Source: Phascolarctos cinereus (lineage: Eukaryota > Chordata > Mammalia > Diprotodontia > Phascolarctidae). Taken from it: 64,000 nucleotides of DNA. The notes below the pieces were generated by a model. The model was not told the DNA's origin. It made no database searches and worked only from the letters and a program-made list of their open reading frames with translations. The first letter of the stretch is position 1; every line of letters begins with the position of its first letter. A program made the position numbers and the translations under genes. Below are positions 34,488-45,234 of this stretch, one piece after another. The stretch lies in contig NW_018344001.1 of assembly GCF_002099425.1 (NCBI RefSeq), forward strand, positions 6,006,501-6,070,500, read 5' to 3'.

Positions 34488-34880
34488 GGAAGCTGCCACG
34501 AGCTAAGAGGACCAGAGATGCTTAATCTGGAGAAGAGTAGAGTTGGGGAAGTCATAATCACTGTCTTCAAACGTTTGAAGAGTTGTCATGGGAATGAGGA
34601 TTAGGCTTCTTCTGACTGGGCAGAAACAAGCAATAGGTGAAATTTGTACAGAGACTAACTTAAGGCTCGAGGTCAGGAAAAACTTGCCACCAAGGAGAGG
34701 TGAACCAAAGTAGAGTGAGCTGTCTCCAGGGGCAGGGCAGGCCTTGGGAGTCTTCCTGCAGAGGCTGGGGGACCATTTGCTATGCATTACAGTGGGGTTT
34801 CCTTCTGTGTATGCCTTGGACCAAATGGCCACTGAGGGCCCTGCCAACTCTCAAATTCTATTATTCTGTACTTCTGTGGA
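34488..34880 (+). mobile_element. CR1/L3 LINE 3' end
   Basis: Sense copy: 'agatgcttaatctggagaag', 'tgtcttcaaacgtttgaaga', 'gaccaaatggccactgaggg', ending in 'aattctattattctgt', close to the CR1 terminal motif attctatgattctg. Confidence 0.75.
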
Positions 34881-34889
34881 GTGGCAGGT

Positions 34890-35100
34890 GCACTTGAATG
34901 TCAGCTCACTGAGGGTACAGGCTGTTTTTATTTGTATTTGTTGCCTTTCTTTGTATATCCGGCACTTAGTACAGTGGCTGGGCACATAGTAGGTGCTTAA
35001 TAAATTCTACTTGGCTTGACTTGTCTTTCTATAGCACCTAGAATAGGGCCTGGCATATAGTAGGCACTTCATGGATACTTGTTGAATGAATGAATAAATG
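34890..35100 (+). mobile_element. L2 3' tail, two ends in series
   Basis: It shows 'gcacatagtaggtgcttaat' at 34981-35000 and 'ggcatatagtaggcacttca' at 35051-35070, so two partial tails. Confidence 0.75.
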
Positions 35101-35404
35101 TCTTAGTGCCCAAAGTGCACATTGGTTAAGTTGCCTGTGACTGGAGGAAAAGCTATGGCAAGATCGCCCCCGTTACTCAACTTCGTGAGGCTGTGATAGC
35201 TCATCGCATTTTAATCAGCAACAAAGAGTCGGCAAATAGCTTAATAAACACCTTCCTCCTTTTTTATATGCAATAATTAGACCTCTCCTGGTCTACAGTT
35301 TGTTTTATTTAAATGTATGTTCCTTACATACATCTCTATTATCAGCAGGTTAGACTAGATGAGCTTTTTAAGATTCCAATTCTCAGTCAATGTTATTCAA
35401 TTCA

Positions 35405-35905
35405 TTATAAGAATCATAGAATCTCAGAGCTTGTAGGGACTCAGGTCATCACGCCCAACCTCTAACCAACCAAGAATTCCCCTCTACAATGACTCTGACA
35501 TAGAGTCCTCTAGCCTTTGCTTGAAGTCACCAGTGAAGGGGAGCCCACCCCTCTTCAAGACAGCCTACTTTTGAACAGTTCTGATTGGTAGGAAGTTCAT
35601 TCCTTGACTCAAGCATCAACAGGCCTCAGACCTCTATTCATTGCTCCTAATTCTTCTTCCTGGAGCCAAATGGAACAAATCTAATCCTTCTTCTGTATGA
35701 TACATCATCTAAAAATTGAAGACAACTATCATTTCCCCTTTTATTTTGAACTTCTTTGCTTCATGTTACGTATCACCATTTTTTTCAAACAATCCCATAT
35801 AGCATGAATTGGAGGCCCTTTACCACTCTGGTTACCCTCCTCTAGATGCCTTCCATATTATTAATATCCTTGCTAAGAGTATCTACTGTACAACCAAGTC
35901 TATGC
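35405..35905 (-). mobile_element. CR1/L3 LINE 3' end
   Basis: Antisense: starts 'aatcatagaatctcagagct' and continues 'tttgcttgaagtcaccagtg', 'gattggtaggaagttcattc', 'ggaggccctttaccactctg'. It is the most complete CR1/L3 copy here. Confidence 0.78.
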
Positions 35906-35980
35906 ATAATGAGAAAGGCAGAAAATAGAGTTTAGCTAATCATAGGTCACAAAAGGGAAAAGGTGAATGTTTTATCTTAC

Positions 35981-35992
35981 CGGACTTTTCCT
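35981..35992 (-). CDS. SGIP1: SGIP1 12-nt microexon encoding RKSP
   Basis: The exon is AGGAAAAGTCCG, encoding Arg-Lys-Ser-Pro in phase 0. Upstream is a strong polypyrimidine tract and the acceptor cttgcacttttag; the donor is gtaagat. It supplies exactly the RKSP that follows SPSPV in SGIP1. Two TGC motifs lie 9-15 nt upstream of the exon; UGC next to the acceptor is the known recognition element of the neural factor SRRM4 (nSR100). It is isolated by introns of about 19.9 kb and 6.2 kb. Because it is a multiple of three it can be optional without breaking frame. It is too short to be found by ORF calling; support comes from splice sites plus protein continuity. Confidence 0.9.
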
Positions 35993-36334
35993 CTAAAAGT
36001 GCAAGCATGGAAAAAAGAAAAAAAACACAAGAGTGAAATAGGTCCCCAAGAAGCCGTTCAAAGCAAACAAGGCCTTTACATAAGAAAACCCTTCCGGGAA
36101 CTGCTAAGTCCATGGGTGGCCTCCAAGATGGCAGCAGGAGTCCCAATGCACAACATGGAATTGATTGAGCCACTGACAAGATTGTTCTCATGCTACAGGG
36201 TTGAGCACCATCTTCAGAGGGGATCAGATGCTTTCCTCCACATTTAAGGCTTTTACAAACCATCCCCAAAGGACTTACTTCTCCTGAAAACATTTGTAAA
36301 ATGCAAAACAGGCATGGTCATTTTTCAAGAAATA

Positions 36335-36520
36335 GAGGAAAGGGGACTAGACTTGGAATCAGATGTCCTGGGTTCAAATTCTTGCTCTGTTCTTTATTAC
36401 CCATATGCATGGAGGCAGGTCACATCTCTCTATGCCTCAGTTTTCCCACCTGTAAAATGAGACTCTTTAAAGTTTTTCCAACTCTGAAAAGCCTTTGTTT
36501 TTTTCTATGATCAAGTGAGA
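36335..36520 (+). mobile_element. MIR-type SINE
   Basis: It shows 'gatgtcctgggttcaaattc' and 'gcctcagttttcccacctgt'. Confidence 0.7.
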
Positions 36521-36964
36521 ATAAAGCCCAGGCATGCATACTGTACTTAACTTGGGGAAATTATACAGAATCTCCTGTTTGTAGTGGAAAGTATATCCCT
36601 AGAGAGGCTTAGGGAGGGAAAGAGTAGGATTCAGTAATTATATTTGGGCTATCAAATCCCAGTGTGCACGTCTGTGCACACCCACACATCAGGGGGTTTG
36701 GAGAGGACAGCTTTCAAAGGGAGGGGGAAAGACAAGTGGCTATTTATAGGAGTACTCAGGTGTCTCTAACCCAGGAGACCTGACCTCGACTGCAATGGCT
36801 CCATCAGTGACACCCATAAAGAATTCAATTAACTCCCAGTTTTATTGTCCGTGTTTCCCTGTCCATTAGTGACCTTGGCTGTATCACCACAAATGGACTA
36901 GAGATGCTGCTCACATTAACCTCTCTATTAGCAAGGATCTAAGCTAATCAAGTACTCTGTTCTT

Positions 36965-37175
36965 TCTCCTTGCCTTTCTTCTTCTCTCCTCTTCTTCCTT
37001 CTCTACTCCTCTCCCTTTTCTTTCTCTCCTCTTCCTTCCCCTCTTATCTTTTCTCTCCTCTTCCATCCCTTCCTCTCCTCTTCCCTTTCTCTTTCCTCCT
37101 CCTTTCTCTTCCTTTCTTTCCCCTCCCCTCCTCTCCTCTACTTCTTTCACCACTCTTCTTTCTCTTTCCCCTCTC
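36965..37175. repeat. Pyrimidine-rich CTTCC/CTCTT repeat
   Basis: About 210 bp almost entirely C and T on the plus strand, so purine in the SGIP1 transcript. Confidence 0.93.
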
Positions 37176-37789
37176 AACTCATACCATTTATTTATTTTAT
37201 AATACATTAATTCACATGTAAGCATGGATGTAAATTATTAGAAATTAATATGAGCTGTAACCCTGCCTTATCAAACACATGATGATCAGCACTAATTAAT
37301 TAGACTGATCAGCTTGTTAAACGGCACAGGAAGAGGTGCCTCCTGTCTCCCTCATCATCCCCTGGTGTCTTTCACTAAGCAGGTGTTAAGCAGGATGACC
37401 CCCCCTTCCGAATCAGGGAAGAAGTGTTGCTTTGAGCACGTGAGGGGGGGCTGAAGTGTGGGGGCCACACGCTGGGTCTCTCTGATCTCCTGCCAGACTG
37501 GAAAATGCCACAAGCGCCTGCCTTGTACCACGTCTATCTGGCATCGGTCCAGGCCAGGTGCAGGCCATGCCTGCTAGAAGCCCCACAGTCCACATGCCAA
37601 CCCTGAAGCCCATCGGGAAGGAAGCAGGAATAGAAAAATGAACTAAGCAAAACGAAGCATTAACTCCCCTCCCCGCTCCCTCCATGAAAGAAAATGAGAG
37701 ATTTCTGTCTTGGAAGAAAAATGAATATTGGCTCAGGGTAATGAGATCTGTTTGCAAGGATTCAGCTCAGTGCAACTCAAGAAGCATCT

Positions 37790-37905
37790 CTTAAGAGCCT
37801 ACTATGTGCCAGGAACTGTGCTAGGAGCCTACTATGCACCAGGAACTACGCCAGGCACAGGGAACACAAAGGAAAAAATGACAAGTAATTTCTGACCTGA
37901 AGGGA
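37790..37905 (-). mobile_element. L2 3' tail with a 30-bp internal duplication
   Basis: Antisense 'actatgtgccaggaactgtg'. The 30-bp unit at 37795-37824 is repeated with four changes at 37825-37854. Confidence 0.8.
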
Positions 37906-37919
37906 CGTGGTGGGTAGTG

Positions 37920-38080
37920 GAAGGTGCCTTGGCCCTGCAGGCAGAGGCCCTGAGTTCAAATCACCTCTGATACTCATTGCCTGGGTGATCTGGGGCAAGT
38001 CAATGAGCCCCTCTGCTCCTCAGTTTCCTCTGCAGACACGGCTACTGAGATTTCTTTCAACTTGATTTAGGATCCTATAA
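37920..38080 (+). mobile_element. MIR-type SINE
   Basis: It shows 'ggccctgagttcaaatcacc' and 'gggtgatctggggcaagtca'. Confidence 0.7.
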
Positions 38081-38164
38081 CATTCCACTGGGGATCTCAT
38101 TTAGTCAGAGAAGTAAATCCAAAGTCATTTTGGCAGGTGGGGGAGGGCAGCAGGAACTGCTGAT

Positions 38165-38415
38165 AACTCTCATTATTGTTCAGTCATTTCAGGCATCACC
38201 CACTCTTTGTGACTATTTGGGGTTTTCTTGGCAGAGATACCACAGCGATTTGCCATTTCCTTCTCTAGGTCATTTTACAGATAAGGGAACTGAGGCAAAC
38301 AGGGTCAAGTGACTTGCCCAGGGTCATACAGCTAGTCAGTGTCTGAAGCTAGGTTTGAACTCAGGTCTTCCTGACTTCTAGGCTTGGTGCTCTATCCGTT
38401 GAGCCATTTAGATTC
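38165..38415 (-). mobile_element. Marsupial SINE, nearly complete (WSINE1-like)
   Basis: Plus strand 'tatttggggttttcttggca', 'gggtcatacagctagtcagt', 'ctctatccgttgagccattt'. Confidence 0.87.
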
Positions 38416-38434
38416 CGGGTTAATAACCGAGAGG

Positions 38435-38690
38435 ATTGGAAAAATCCCCCTGTAGGATGTGGCCCTTGAATTGAGCCTTGGCTAGAGGGAGGGATTCCAG
38501 GAGGTAAAAGGGGAGGGGCTTTTAAGAATGGAGGAGGAGTGGAAGAGACACTGAGACATAGAGTTGGGGAGGAAGCGTGCTTTTCCAGTAGAATGGGAAT
38601 GTCTGGAGGAAAAGCCAGTCAGTCGTTCTGGTCTCTGTAGCTTTAGTGCCTGGCCCTTTTCGGCTGTTTAATAAATGCTTGTTAAATAGA
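38435..38690. mobile_element. L2 fragments, antisense then sense tail
   Basis: 38435-38610 is antisense L2 3' sequence ('gaattgagccttggctagag', 'gggattccaggaggtaaaag'). 38625-38690 is a sense tail ('ctgtttaataaatgcttgtt'). Confidence 0.55.
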
Positions 38691-38699
38691 GGATCTGAG

Positions 38700-38985
38700 T
38701 TTAAACAGGGAGTCGGGAAACCTGTCTTCTACTTCTGGCTCTTCCAGAAGTGACCGTGGGTCACGCATCTCAACTCTGAGTGAATTGTTCAGGGTTCCCC
38801 ACAGGTAAGCCAGGCCAGGAAGCTCCAGATCCAGCTTGCTAGTGCTTGGTAACGGCTTCCTTATCTTTACAATGGTGGCAGGAGGGCAGGTGGAATAGAT
38901 TGGGCCTCAGTTTTTTTTATCTATAAAATGGGGGAGTTGGACAAGCAGACTCCCTAAGGGTCCTTCTAACCGGTAATGTCATTTA
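38700..38985 (+). mobile_element. MIR-type SINE, degraded
   Basis: It shows 'gaagtgaccgtgggtcacgc' and 'tttatctataaaatggggga'. Confidence 0.55.
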
Positions 38986-39311
38986 GTCATTAGAAACACC
39001 CTGTGAGGTGACAACTGCTTCAGAACATGGGGTCAAACTCAAAGAAAGATGCTCTCTGCCTGCTGCAGAGTGACTTAGAAACCATGTATTAACATTATCT
39101 ATGTTCTACTGTGTTTGTATTTATTTTGTTAAATATTTCCCAATTACATTTTAATCTGGTTCTCACAGTTTATACCTCTGTTGTAGAAGACTCCAGCTGT
39201 GTGGCCACTGACAACTCGCTCAGTCTTAATTTGTGGCATCTATAAAATGGGTTTTTTAAATTAGGTGTCCTCCAAGGTGCCTCTAGTACTAAGTCTATGC
39301 TCTTTAAGTTA

Positions 39312-39405
39312 TAGTCAGTCAATAAACATTTATTAAGCCCCTACTATGTGCCAGGCACTGTGCTAAGCACTGGAGATGCAAAGAAAGGTCAGGGTCAAAG
39401 AAGCT
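39312..39405 (-). mobile_element. L2 3' tail
   Basis: Antisense 'aaacatttattaagccccta', 'tgtgccaggcactgtgctaa'. Confidence 0.8.
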
Positions 39406-39644
39406 GCTGATCTGCATTAGGGAACGGAATTTCCTCAAAAGAGTTCTTTATGCCATTAAAATTGTAGTTCTAGAGAAATAAATATAATAATAACTAAGAT
39501 AATTATAACAACTACTGGTATTTCAAGATGCCACTCTAACATTTACAAAAGTATTTTACATACATTATCTCATGAAAACTCCTTGAGGTCAGGGACTGTT
39601 CCTCAGTCTTTGTACCCCCCAGCCCTAGCAAAGTGCAGAGAAGA

Positions 39645-39895
39645 TTCTTCCTCTCCTCCCCCCCTTTTCTCTCCCCCTCTCCCCCTCTCTCATTCCCTCC
39701 CCCCCTTTTCTCCCCCCCTCCCCCTCTCTCCCTCCCTCATTCCCTCCTCCCCTCTCCCCCTCTCTCCCTCCCTCCCTGTACTTTCCTTTCTTCTCCTCTT
39801 CTCTTCTCTCTTCTCCCCTCCTGTCCTGGCCCCTCCCCCTCCCTTTCCCCCTGTCCCCTCCCCCTCCCTCCCTCTCTCTATCTCTCCTTTTGATT
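39645..39895. repeat. Pyrimidine-rich CCCTCTC repeat
   Basis: About 250 bp of C and T with few breaks; it creates Ser/Pro/Leu frames on the plus strand and Arg/Glu/Gly frames on the minus. Confidence 0.95.
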
Positions 39896-40034
39896 TTCTG
39901 TCCCTAGCTTCATCACGTTGCCTGTCACACAGCAAATACTTAAAAAAATCCTTCCTGATTGACTGCTAATGGCTATCATTTATTTGGGGCTTCCAGTTTT
40001 AAAATGCTGTGTACACATGACCTAATTTAAGCAA

Positions 40035-40205
40035 CAACCATGTGAGGCCACAATACAGGTCTTATGATTCTCAATTTATGGATAAAGACACTGAGGCTCA
40101 GGGAAGCTGACCTGGCCAGGGTCAGAACTATTTGAAAGGCCAGGGGCAGGATTTGAACCCAGGTCTTCCTGACTCTAGGACTGGCATCACAGGCTGCTTC
40201 CCATA
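40035..40205 (-). mobile_element. MIR-type SINE
   Basis: Plus strand 'gacactgaggctcagggaag', 'gatttgaacccaggtcttcc'. Confidence 0.7.
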
Positions 40206-40984
40206 ATCCCAGCCAAGGGCTATCCTTGACAAGCTGAGAGAGGCTCTTCATCAAGGGTTCACCTCAGTAGTTCATGGAAATTAACCTTTAAGGCATGGAG
40301 AGATGTTTCCCAGTGCCAGTAGATGAAGAAGCCACATCTGTGAATTGCAGATGTTTAGAATATTGAAATATTAGTTATTTCAGATGGTAGATAAGTCAGG
40401 ATCTCATGCTATGCCAAGTACACTTTAAACTTAACTATATTTTATCCTATAATAGATAGTCAGTGTGGAATAATGGACAGAGTATGGAAGACATGGGCTC
40501 AACTCCTGTCTCTGGCATATGCTAGCTATGTGTTCCTGGGCGGGTGCTTCCAGAGCATTGGGCTCTGCTATGCCAGAGGTGGGTGATGATTTACATTGAT
40601 GGGGGGACTTTCTACACCAAGAGTGCCCACATTCACTTATGTGCTTGGCACGAAAAGTTCAACATTGAGTGTTCTGTGTTGTGCTCTTCCTAAGCCAAAT
40701 AACCAGCCCCCTCTGCAAAGACAGGAGGGAGGAGTCTCTTTTGTAATCATACTGTTTATCTCTGGCTTTGGGAATACACTTTCCTCCTGTGTCTATTCCT
40801 CATCAGTTTACCAAGCATGGACAAGAAACCTGATTCTGGTGCCTGACTCACAGACTGATCATTTAGTCCAGCAATCAGGGTGCTGCCAGTGACAGCAAGG
40901 GGCACTGGTGGTGACTGCCAGCCCCATCTGAGCACTGCTTGGAAGATGGAAGGAAGTACAATAGAGACAGCTCAGTTACACAGC

Positions 40985-41220
40985 AGCTAGAGAGCCGGGT
41001 CTGAAGATAGGAAGACCTGAGGTCAAATCTGGCCTCATACATTTATTAGCTGTGTGACTCTGGACCAGTTACTTGAACTATGTCTGCCTTCGGTTCTTCA
41101 ACTACAAAATGGGGATGGTCATAGCACCTTCCTGCCAGGTCTGTTGTGAGGATCAAACGAGATGATACCATAAAGTGCTTAGCCCAGGGCCTGGCACACA
41201 CACAGCAAGTGCTTAATTAA
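40985..41220 (+). mobile_element. Marsupial/MIR-type SINE
   Basis: It shows 'gaagacctgaggtcaaatct', 'tagctgtgtgactctggacc' and 'tgaggatcaaacgagatgat'. Confidence 0.75.
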
Positions 41221-41274
41221 GAAAAGTTAAAAAAGAACAAAACCTCGCAGCTAGAAAACATTTCAGATACAGAG

Positions 41275-41700
41275 AAGAGTGTGGTAGTAAAAAGAATGTT
41301 GAGTTTGGGGTCAGAAGATCTGGGTTCAAATCTTGACTCCTATTTAATTATCTTTGTGATCCTGGGCACTTATGATCTCTGGGTCTTACTTTCCTCACTT
41401 GTAAAATAAGGGGGATGGATTAGATAACTTCTGAGATAACCCACCACCTCCCTTCCCCTTCCTTTCTATCTTCCCTTCCCTCCCCTTCTCTTTCTTCCTT
41501 CCTGGTATATAAAAATGGAATGAGACTTAGAATAAAAAATCTGGCTTCAAGTCCTTCCATGTGATCTTAAGCAAATCCCAGGACCACTCTAAGCCTTAAC
41601 TTCAACATCTATATCTGGGGGAATTAATATCTGTAATATCTGCCTTGTAAGGGTTCCTTTGAGAAAAGGGCTTTGTAAATTATGAAGCCCTGCATAAATG
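41275..41700 (+). mobile_element. Two MIR-type SINEs in tandem
   Basis: 41275-41440 has 'gatctgggttcaaatcttga'. 41515-41700 has 'aatctggcttcaagtccttc' and a 3' end 'ctttgtaaattatgaagccc'. Confidence 0.68.
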
Positions 41701-42494
41701 CAAATTCTTCTTCTTCCTTCATGCTTTCATCAATTTATTCAACAGCTGTCTATGATGGATTGAGGGTTTACTTTCCCTTAGAATATAAACTCTATGAGGG
41801 TAAGGGTTTTTGGGGTGCCGGGGGAGGTTTTTTGTCATTGTATCCCAGCACCCAGCATACTTACTAAATGATTCTTCAGCGGGACTCAATGTCATGAAAG
41901 ACAGGTGTTTTGAGGGCTACAAAAGATGAATTAAACATGGTCCTGCCTTCAAACATGATCTACTAGGGGTAGGTACAATTCACTAAGTGTCTGGTATTGT
42001 GGCAAGGCAGGTCAGGGCTAGGGGGCACTTCAGGACCACGGACACTGCAATGGTAACTATGCAGGTCAAGCCCACCATCTGGGCCTTTTTAACAATAAAG
42101 TTTAAAACGCCTGAGCTAATTGGCTACAGGCCAGGGGGGTCTGGGAAATATTCTAGCCCTTTCTCATAGAAATAGCTGAAAGAAGGATGTTTGTGGCCAA
42201 GGATCATGGTTCATGTTGCTTGACTCAGATTCAGGATGAAGAATTAGCCCCTGGTGAGAAATCTGGTGTCTCAAGCTTCTCTGCAGATTCACACTAACAG
42301 TCCTTTGGGGATGGTGGAGCCACAGTGAACACTACACAGACAGAATGGGATATTTTCCCACAGAGACTTCAGGATGCAACTTTTCATCAAATTCTACATG
42401 GCCTTGAAAAGCCAGAAGTTAGCAACATCTCGAGAAATAGCTGCTGAATTATAAAGACCTTTGGTCTGTCCTTAAAAACCATGCTCTTGAGTAT

Positions 42495-42745
42495 TACAGT
42501 GTGCTATCCTTGAAGTCAGCAAGACCTGAGTTGAAATTCTGCCTCAATTAATTAATAACCATATGACCAAAGGCAAGTCATATAACTTTGAGGCTCAGTT
42601 TCCTCATCTATAAAACAGGAATAATAATGATGACAACGATGATGATAATACCCGGGTTGCTGTTAGGATCAAGTGAGATTATATACATAACCTACTTTGT
42701 GAACTGTGACATAAAAACTGTGTATACATATTAGCTATCATTATT
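42495..42745 (+). mobile_element. MIR-type SINE
   Basis: It shows 'gcaagacctgagttgaaatt', 'gaggctcagtttcctcatct' and 'gatcaagtgagattatatac'. Confidence 0.72.
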
Positions 42746-42754
42746 ATTTCTTGA

Positions 42755-43120
42755 ATCTGTCTCCTTTTATCCATTCACATGGTTACCACTCTGGTACGGA
42801 CCCTTATCACCTCTCACTTGGACTATTGCAGTGACCTCCTAGTTGATTTCTCGGCCTCAAGTCTCTCCCTACTTCAAAACACTCACCATATAGCTATCAA
42901 ATTATATTCCTTAAACATGGGTTTTTGTCCAGATCAAAACTCATCAGTGGTACCCTATTGCCTCTAGATAATAAAGACTCCTCAACTGGCCTTCCCCAGT
43001 GTCCTGCCTACCTTTCTATATTTATTTCAGATTATCTCTGTTATGTATCCTACATTCTTACTGAACTGAACTACCAGATAATCTCCAAATTCAGCATCCC
43101 AGCTTCCACCTTCATGTCTT
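42755..43120 (+). mobile_element. L2 LINE, end of ORF2 and 3' region
   Basis: The translation includes LDYCSDLLVDF, the L2/CR1 C-terminal block LDYCNSLL, followed by 'gatcaaaactcatcagtggt'. Confidence 0.72.
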
Positions 43121-43706
43121 TGTAGCAGGTCTCCCATGGTATTTTATGTGTAAGCCCTCTTATTGAATGAAAAAACGTAAAAGTGATTTCTCCTTCAGTC
43201 ACCATGATTGAGTGCCATGTGGATTTTGACATAAATAATGCAGTATGAGGCATTAATAACGCATGATTTAGCTGAGAGGGTTGTGGAGGGGGCTAGTGAG
43301 AAGTTCCTAGGTATTCCTGTGTTCTGAACATGTCAAGTCCTAATTTTATGTACCAAATGGCAGATAGATGTGACCACTCATGTGGATTCAATTATGCAAT
43401 GACACTTTCTAATATGTAGCCAATTGATCGATCCACACAATGCTAGGCACCTTCTGGTGAACATCAGCATTGCTTCCGTTGTCTCAAATGTTTTCTCCTT
43501 TGTAGATGTTGGTGCCCATTCTTCAAATTCTCTGTTTTTCTTAAGTATACATTAGCTAAAACGTTAGTTCTCCAGTTTAAAAATAATAATAATAACTAAG
43601 CTTGTGGTATCTGATTTGTGTGGTATGTTTTGTAGTAGTCTACCAACTATCCAAATTACCTTGTAATTAGATACCTTGTAACCTTGCCTCCTTTCTCTCT
43701 CTATGT

Positions 43707-43749
43707 CATATCCATCCATCCATCCATCCATCCATCCATCCATCCATCC

Positions 43750-43800
<51 letters not shown>

Positions 43801-43815
43801 ATATATATATATATG
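43707..43815. repeat. Compound (CATC)n-(TATC)n-(AT)n microsatellite
   Basis: CATC units pass into TATC units and then AT, a typical stepwise repeat. Confidence 0.97.
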
Positions 43816-43879
43816 CACAATATATTATAATTTATGTATGATAATTTATGTTACAATTTTTACCTACTTGTGACTTCCA

Positions 43880-43980
43880 TTAAAATGTAAGCTTCTTGAG
43901 AGTCAGGATTGTTTCATTCTTTGTATTTGTAATCCCAGTGCCTGTCACAGAAGGGGCATTTAAATGCCCATTGATTCATC
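43880..43980 (+). mobile_element. L2 3' tail
   Basis: It shows 'aaatgtaagcttcttgagag', 'cccagtgcctgtcacagaag'. Confidence 0.75.
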
Positions 43981-44071
43981 ATAGTGACTGATCTCCCATA
44001 CGTTGTTTGCAATTCTGCTGATTTATATTTAACATATTGCTATTTTTGTTTAACAAAATGTCAAGGATCAT

Positions 44072-44374
44072 GGGATCACAGATTTAGAGCTAGAAGGGAA
44101 TTTGGAGGTTGAGTTGAACCTCTTCTTTGCATAGATATTGAGAGAGAGGTTGCCAGGTGGATAGAGTCTTGGACCTAGAGTCAGGAAGAGATGAGTTCAA
44201 ATCCTGTCTCAGATGCTTATCAGGTGTGTGACTCCGGGCAAGTCACTTTATCTCTATCTGCTTCAGTTTCCTCATCTGTAAAATGGGGATAATGCTAGCA
44301 TCTCCCTCCAAGGATTATTGAGAGGATCCAATGAGATGATATTTGTAAACTTTAAAGTGCTTTATAAATGTTAG

Positions 44375-44411
<37 letters not shown>

Positions 44412-44530
44412 AACTGAGACACAGAGATTAAGTGACTTGTCCATGGTCACACATCTAGTAAGTATCTGTGGCAGGACTTGAACCTAGTTGTTTTGATGCC
44501 ATCATCTAGTTCTCTACCCACCATTTCACA
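44072..44530. mobile_element. Nested SINEs: antisense MIR split by a sense marsupial SINE
   Basis: Antisense MIR begins at about 44072 ('tcacagatttagagctagaa') and resumes at 44410 ('gaaactgagacacagagatt') to 44530. Between them, 44137-44380 is a sense SINE ('gccaggtggatagagtcttg', 'aaagtgctttataaatgtta') that ends in a GAT repeat (44380-44408). Confidence 0.75.
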
Positions 44531-44794
44531 CTAGCTTAAAGTGTTATTATCTCCGACTCTAAACATTGTCCCAAATCTCTTATGACCATAAGACCTATTT
44601 TACCTAATGAAGTAATCTATCCCTTGTTCTTTGTCAGAACCACCAGAACCTTGCAGATTGAATGAAGGAGATGCATTTTATGGCTCAAATTTCAATGGTG
44701 ACAGTCAAGATGACCAGGCAGAGGTCAGCAAGGTCAGGATCTCCTATTTAGATCATCTTTCCTTACTCAGATCTATATTTCATAATAATGATAA

Positions 44795-44965
44795 TAATAA
44801 CAATAATGAAATAGCTACTATTTGCAGAGCACTTTCATGTTTGTAAAGTGCTTTACATATATTTATATTATGTAATTATTTACATATATTATTGTATTTA
44901 CACATATATATGTATATCTGTATCTATATATCTTTTAATCCTCAAAACACCCCTGAAGGCAGGTG
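44795..44965 (-). mobile_element. MIR 3' part
   Basis: Plus strand 'cagagcactttcatgtttgt', 'ttttaatcctcaaaacaccc'. Confidence 0.6.
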
Positions 44966-45234
44966 CTTCCTCAAGCAGACCTGATTTAGAAGCTTGCTCC
45001 TGCTCTTAGAGTACCCAAACATCGAACCAGACTTTTACCTACAAGATGAAAATGAGTGAGTCTTCTGTAAGAGGACCCCCGAATATATTCAAAGCATGAG
45101 ACTTCTCTGGAAGTCTCATTATGCATGCAAAGTTCTCCTGGCCCATCTGGGGGAATCTGAAAGTGATTGCTCTTTTACTAGGATGACAACTTGGGTACAC
45201 CAAATGGTGCAGCTTTATTTGTTTTTTGTCTTTC

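Larger units (their letters stand above)
29749..35980 (-). other. SGIP1: SGIP1 intron, 6.2 kb, between the two microexons
   Basis: GT-AG (gtaagat ... gctgatcacag). It contains an L2 copy with RT motifs (31490-32425), two marsupial SINEs in opposite orientation, CR1/L3 pieces and a long CT repeat. Repeat-poor parts are 29760-30460, 30665-31270 and 35100-35400. Confidence 0.92.
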
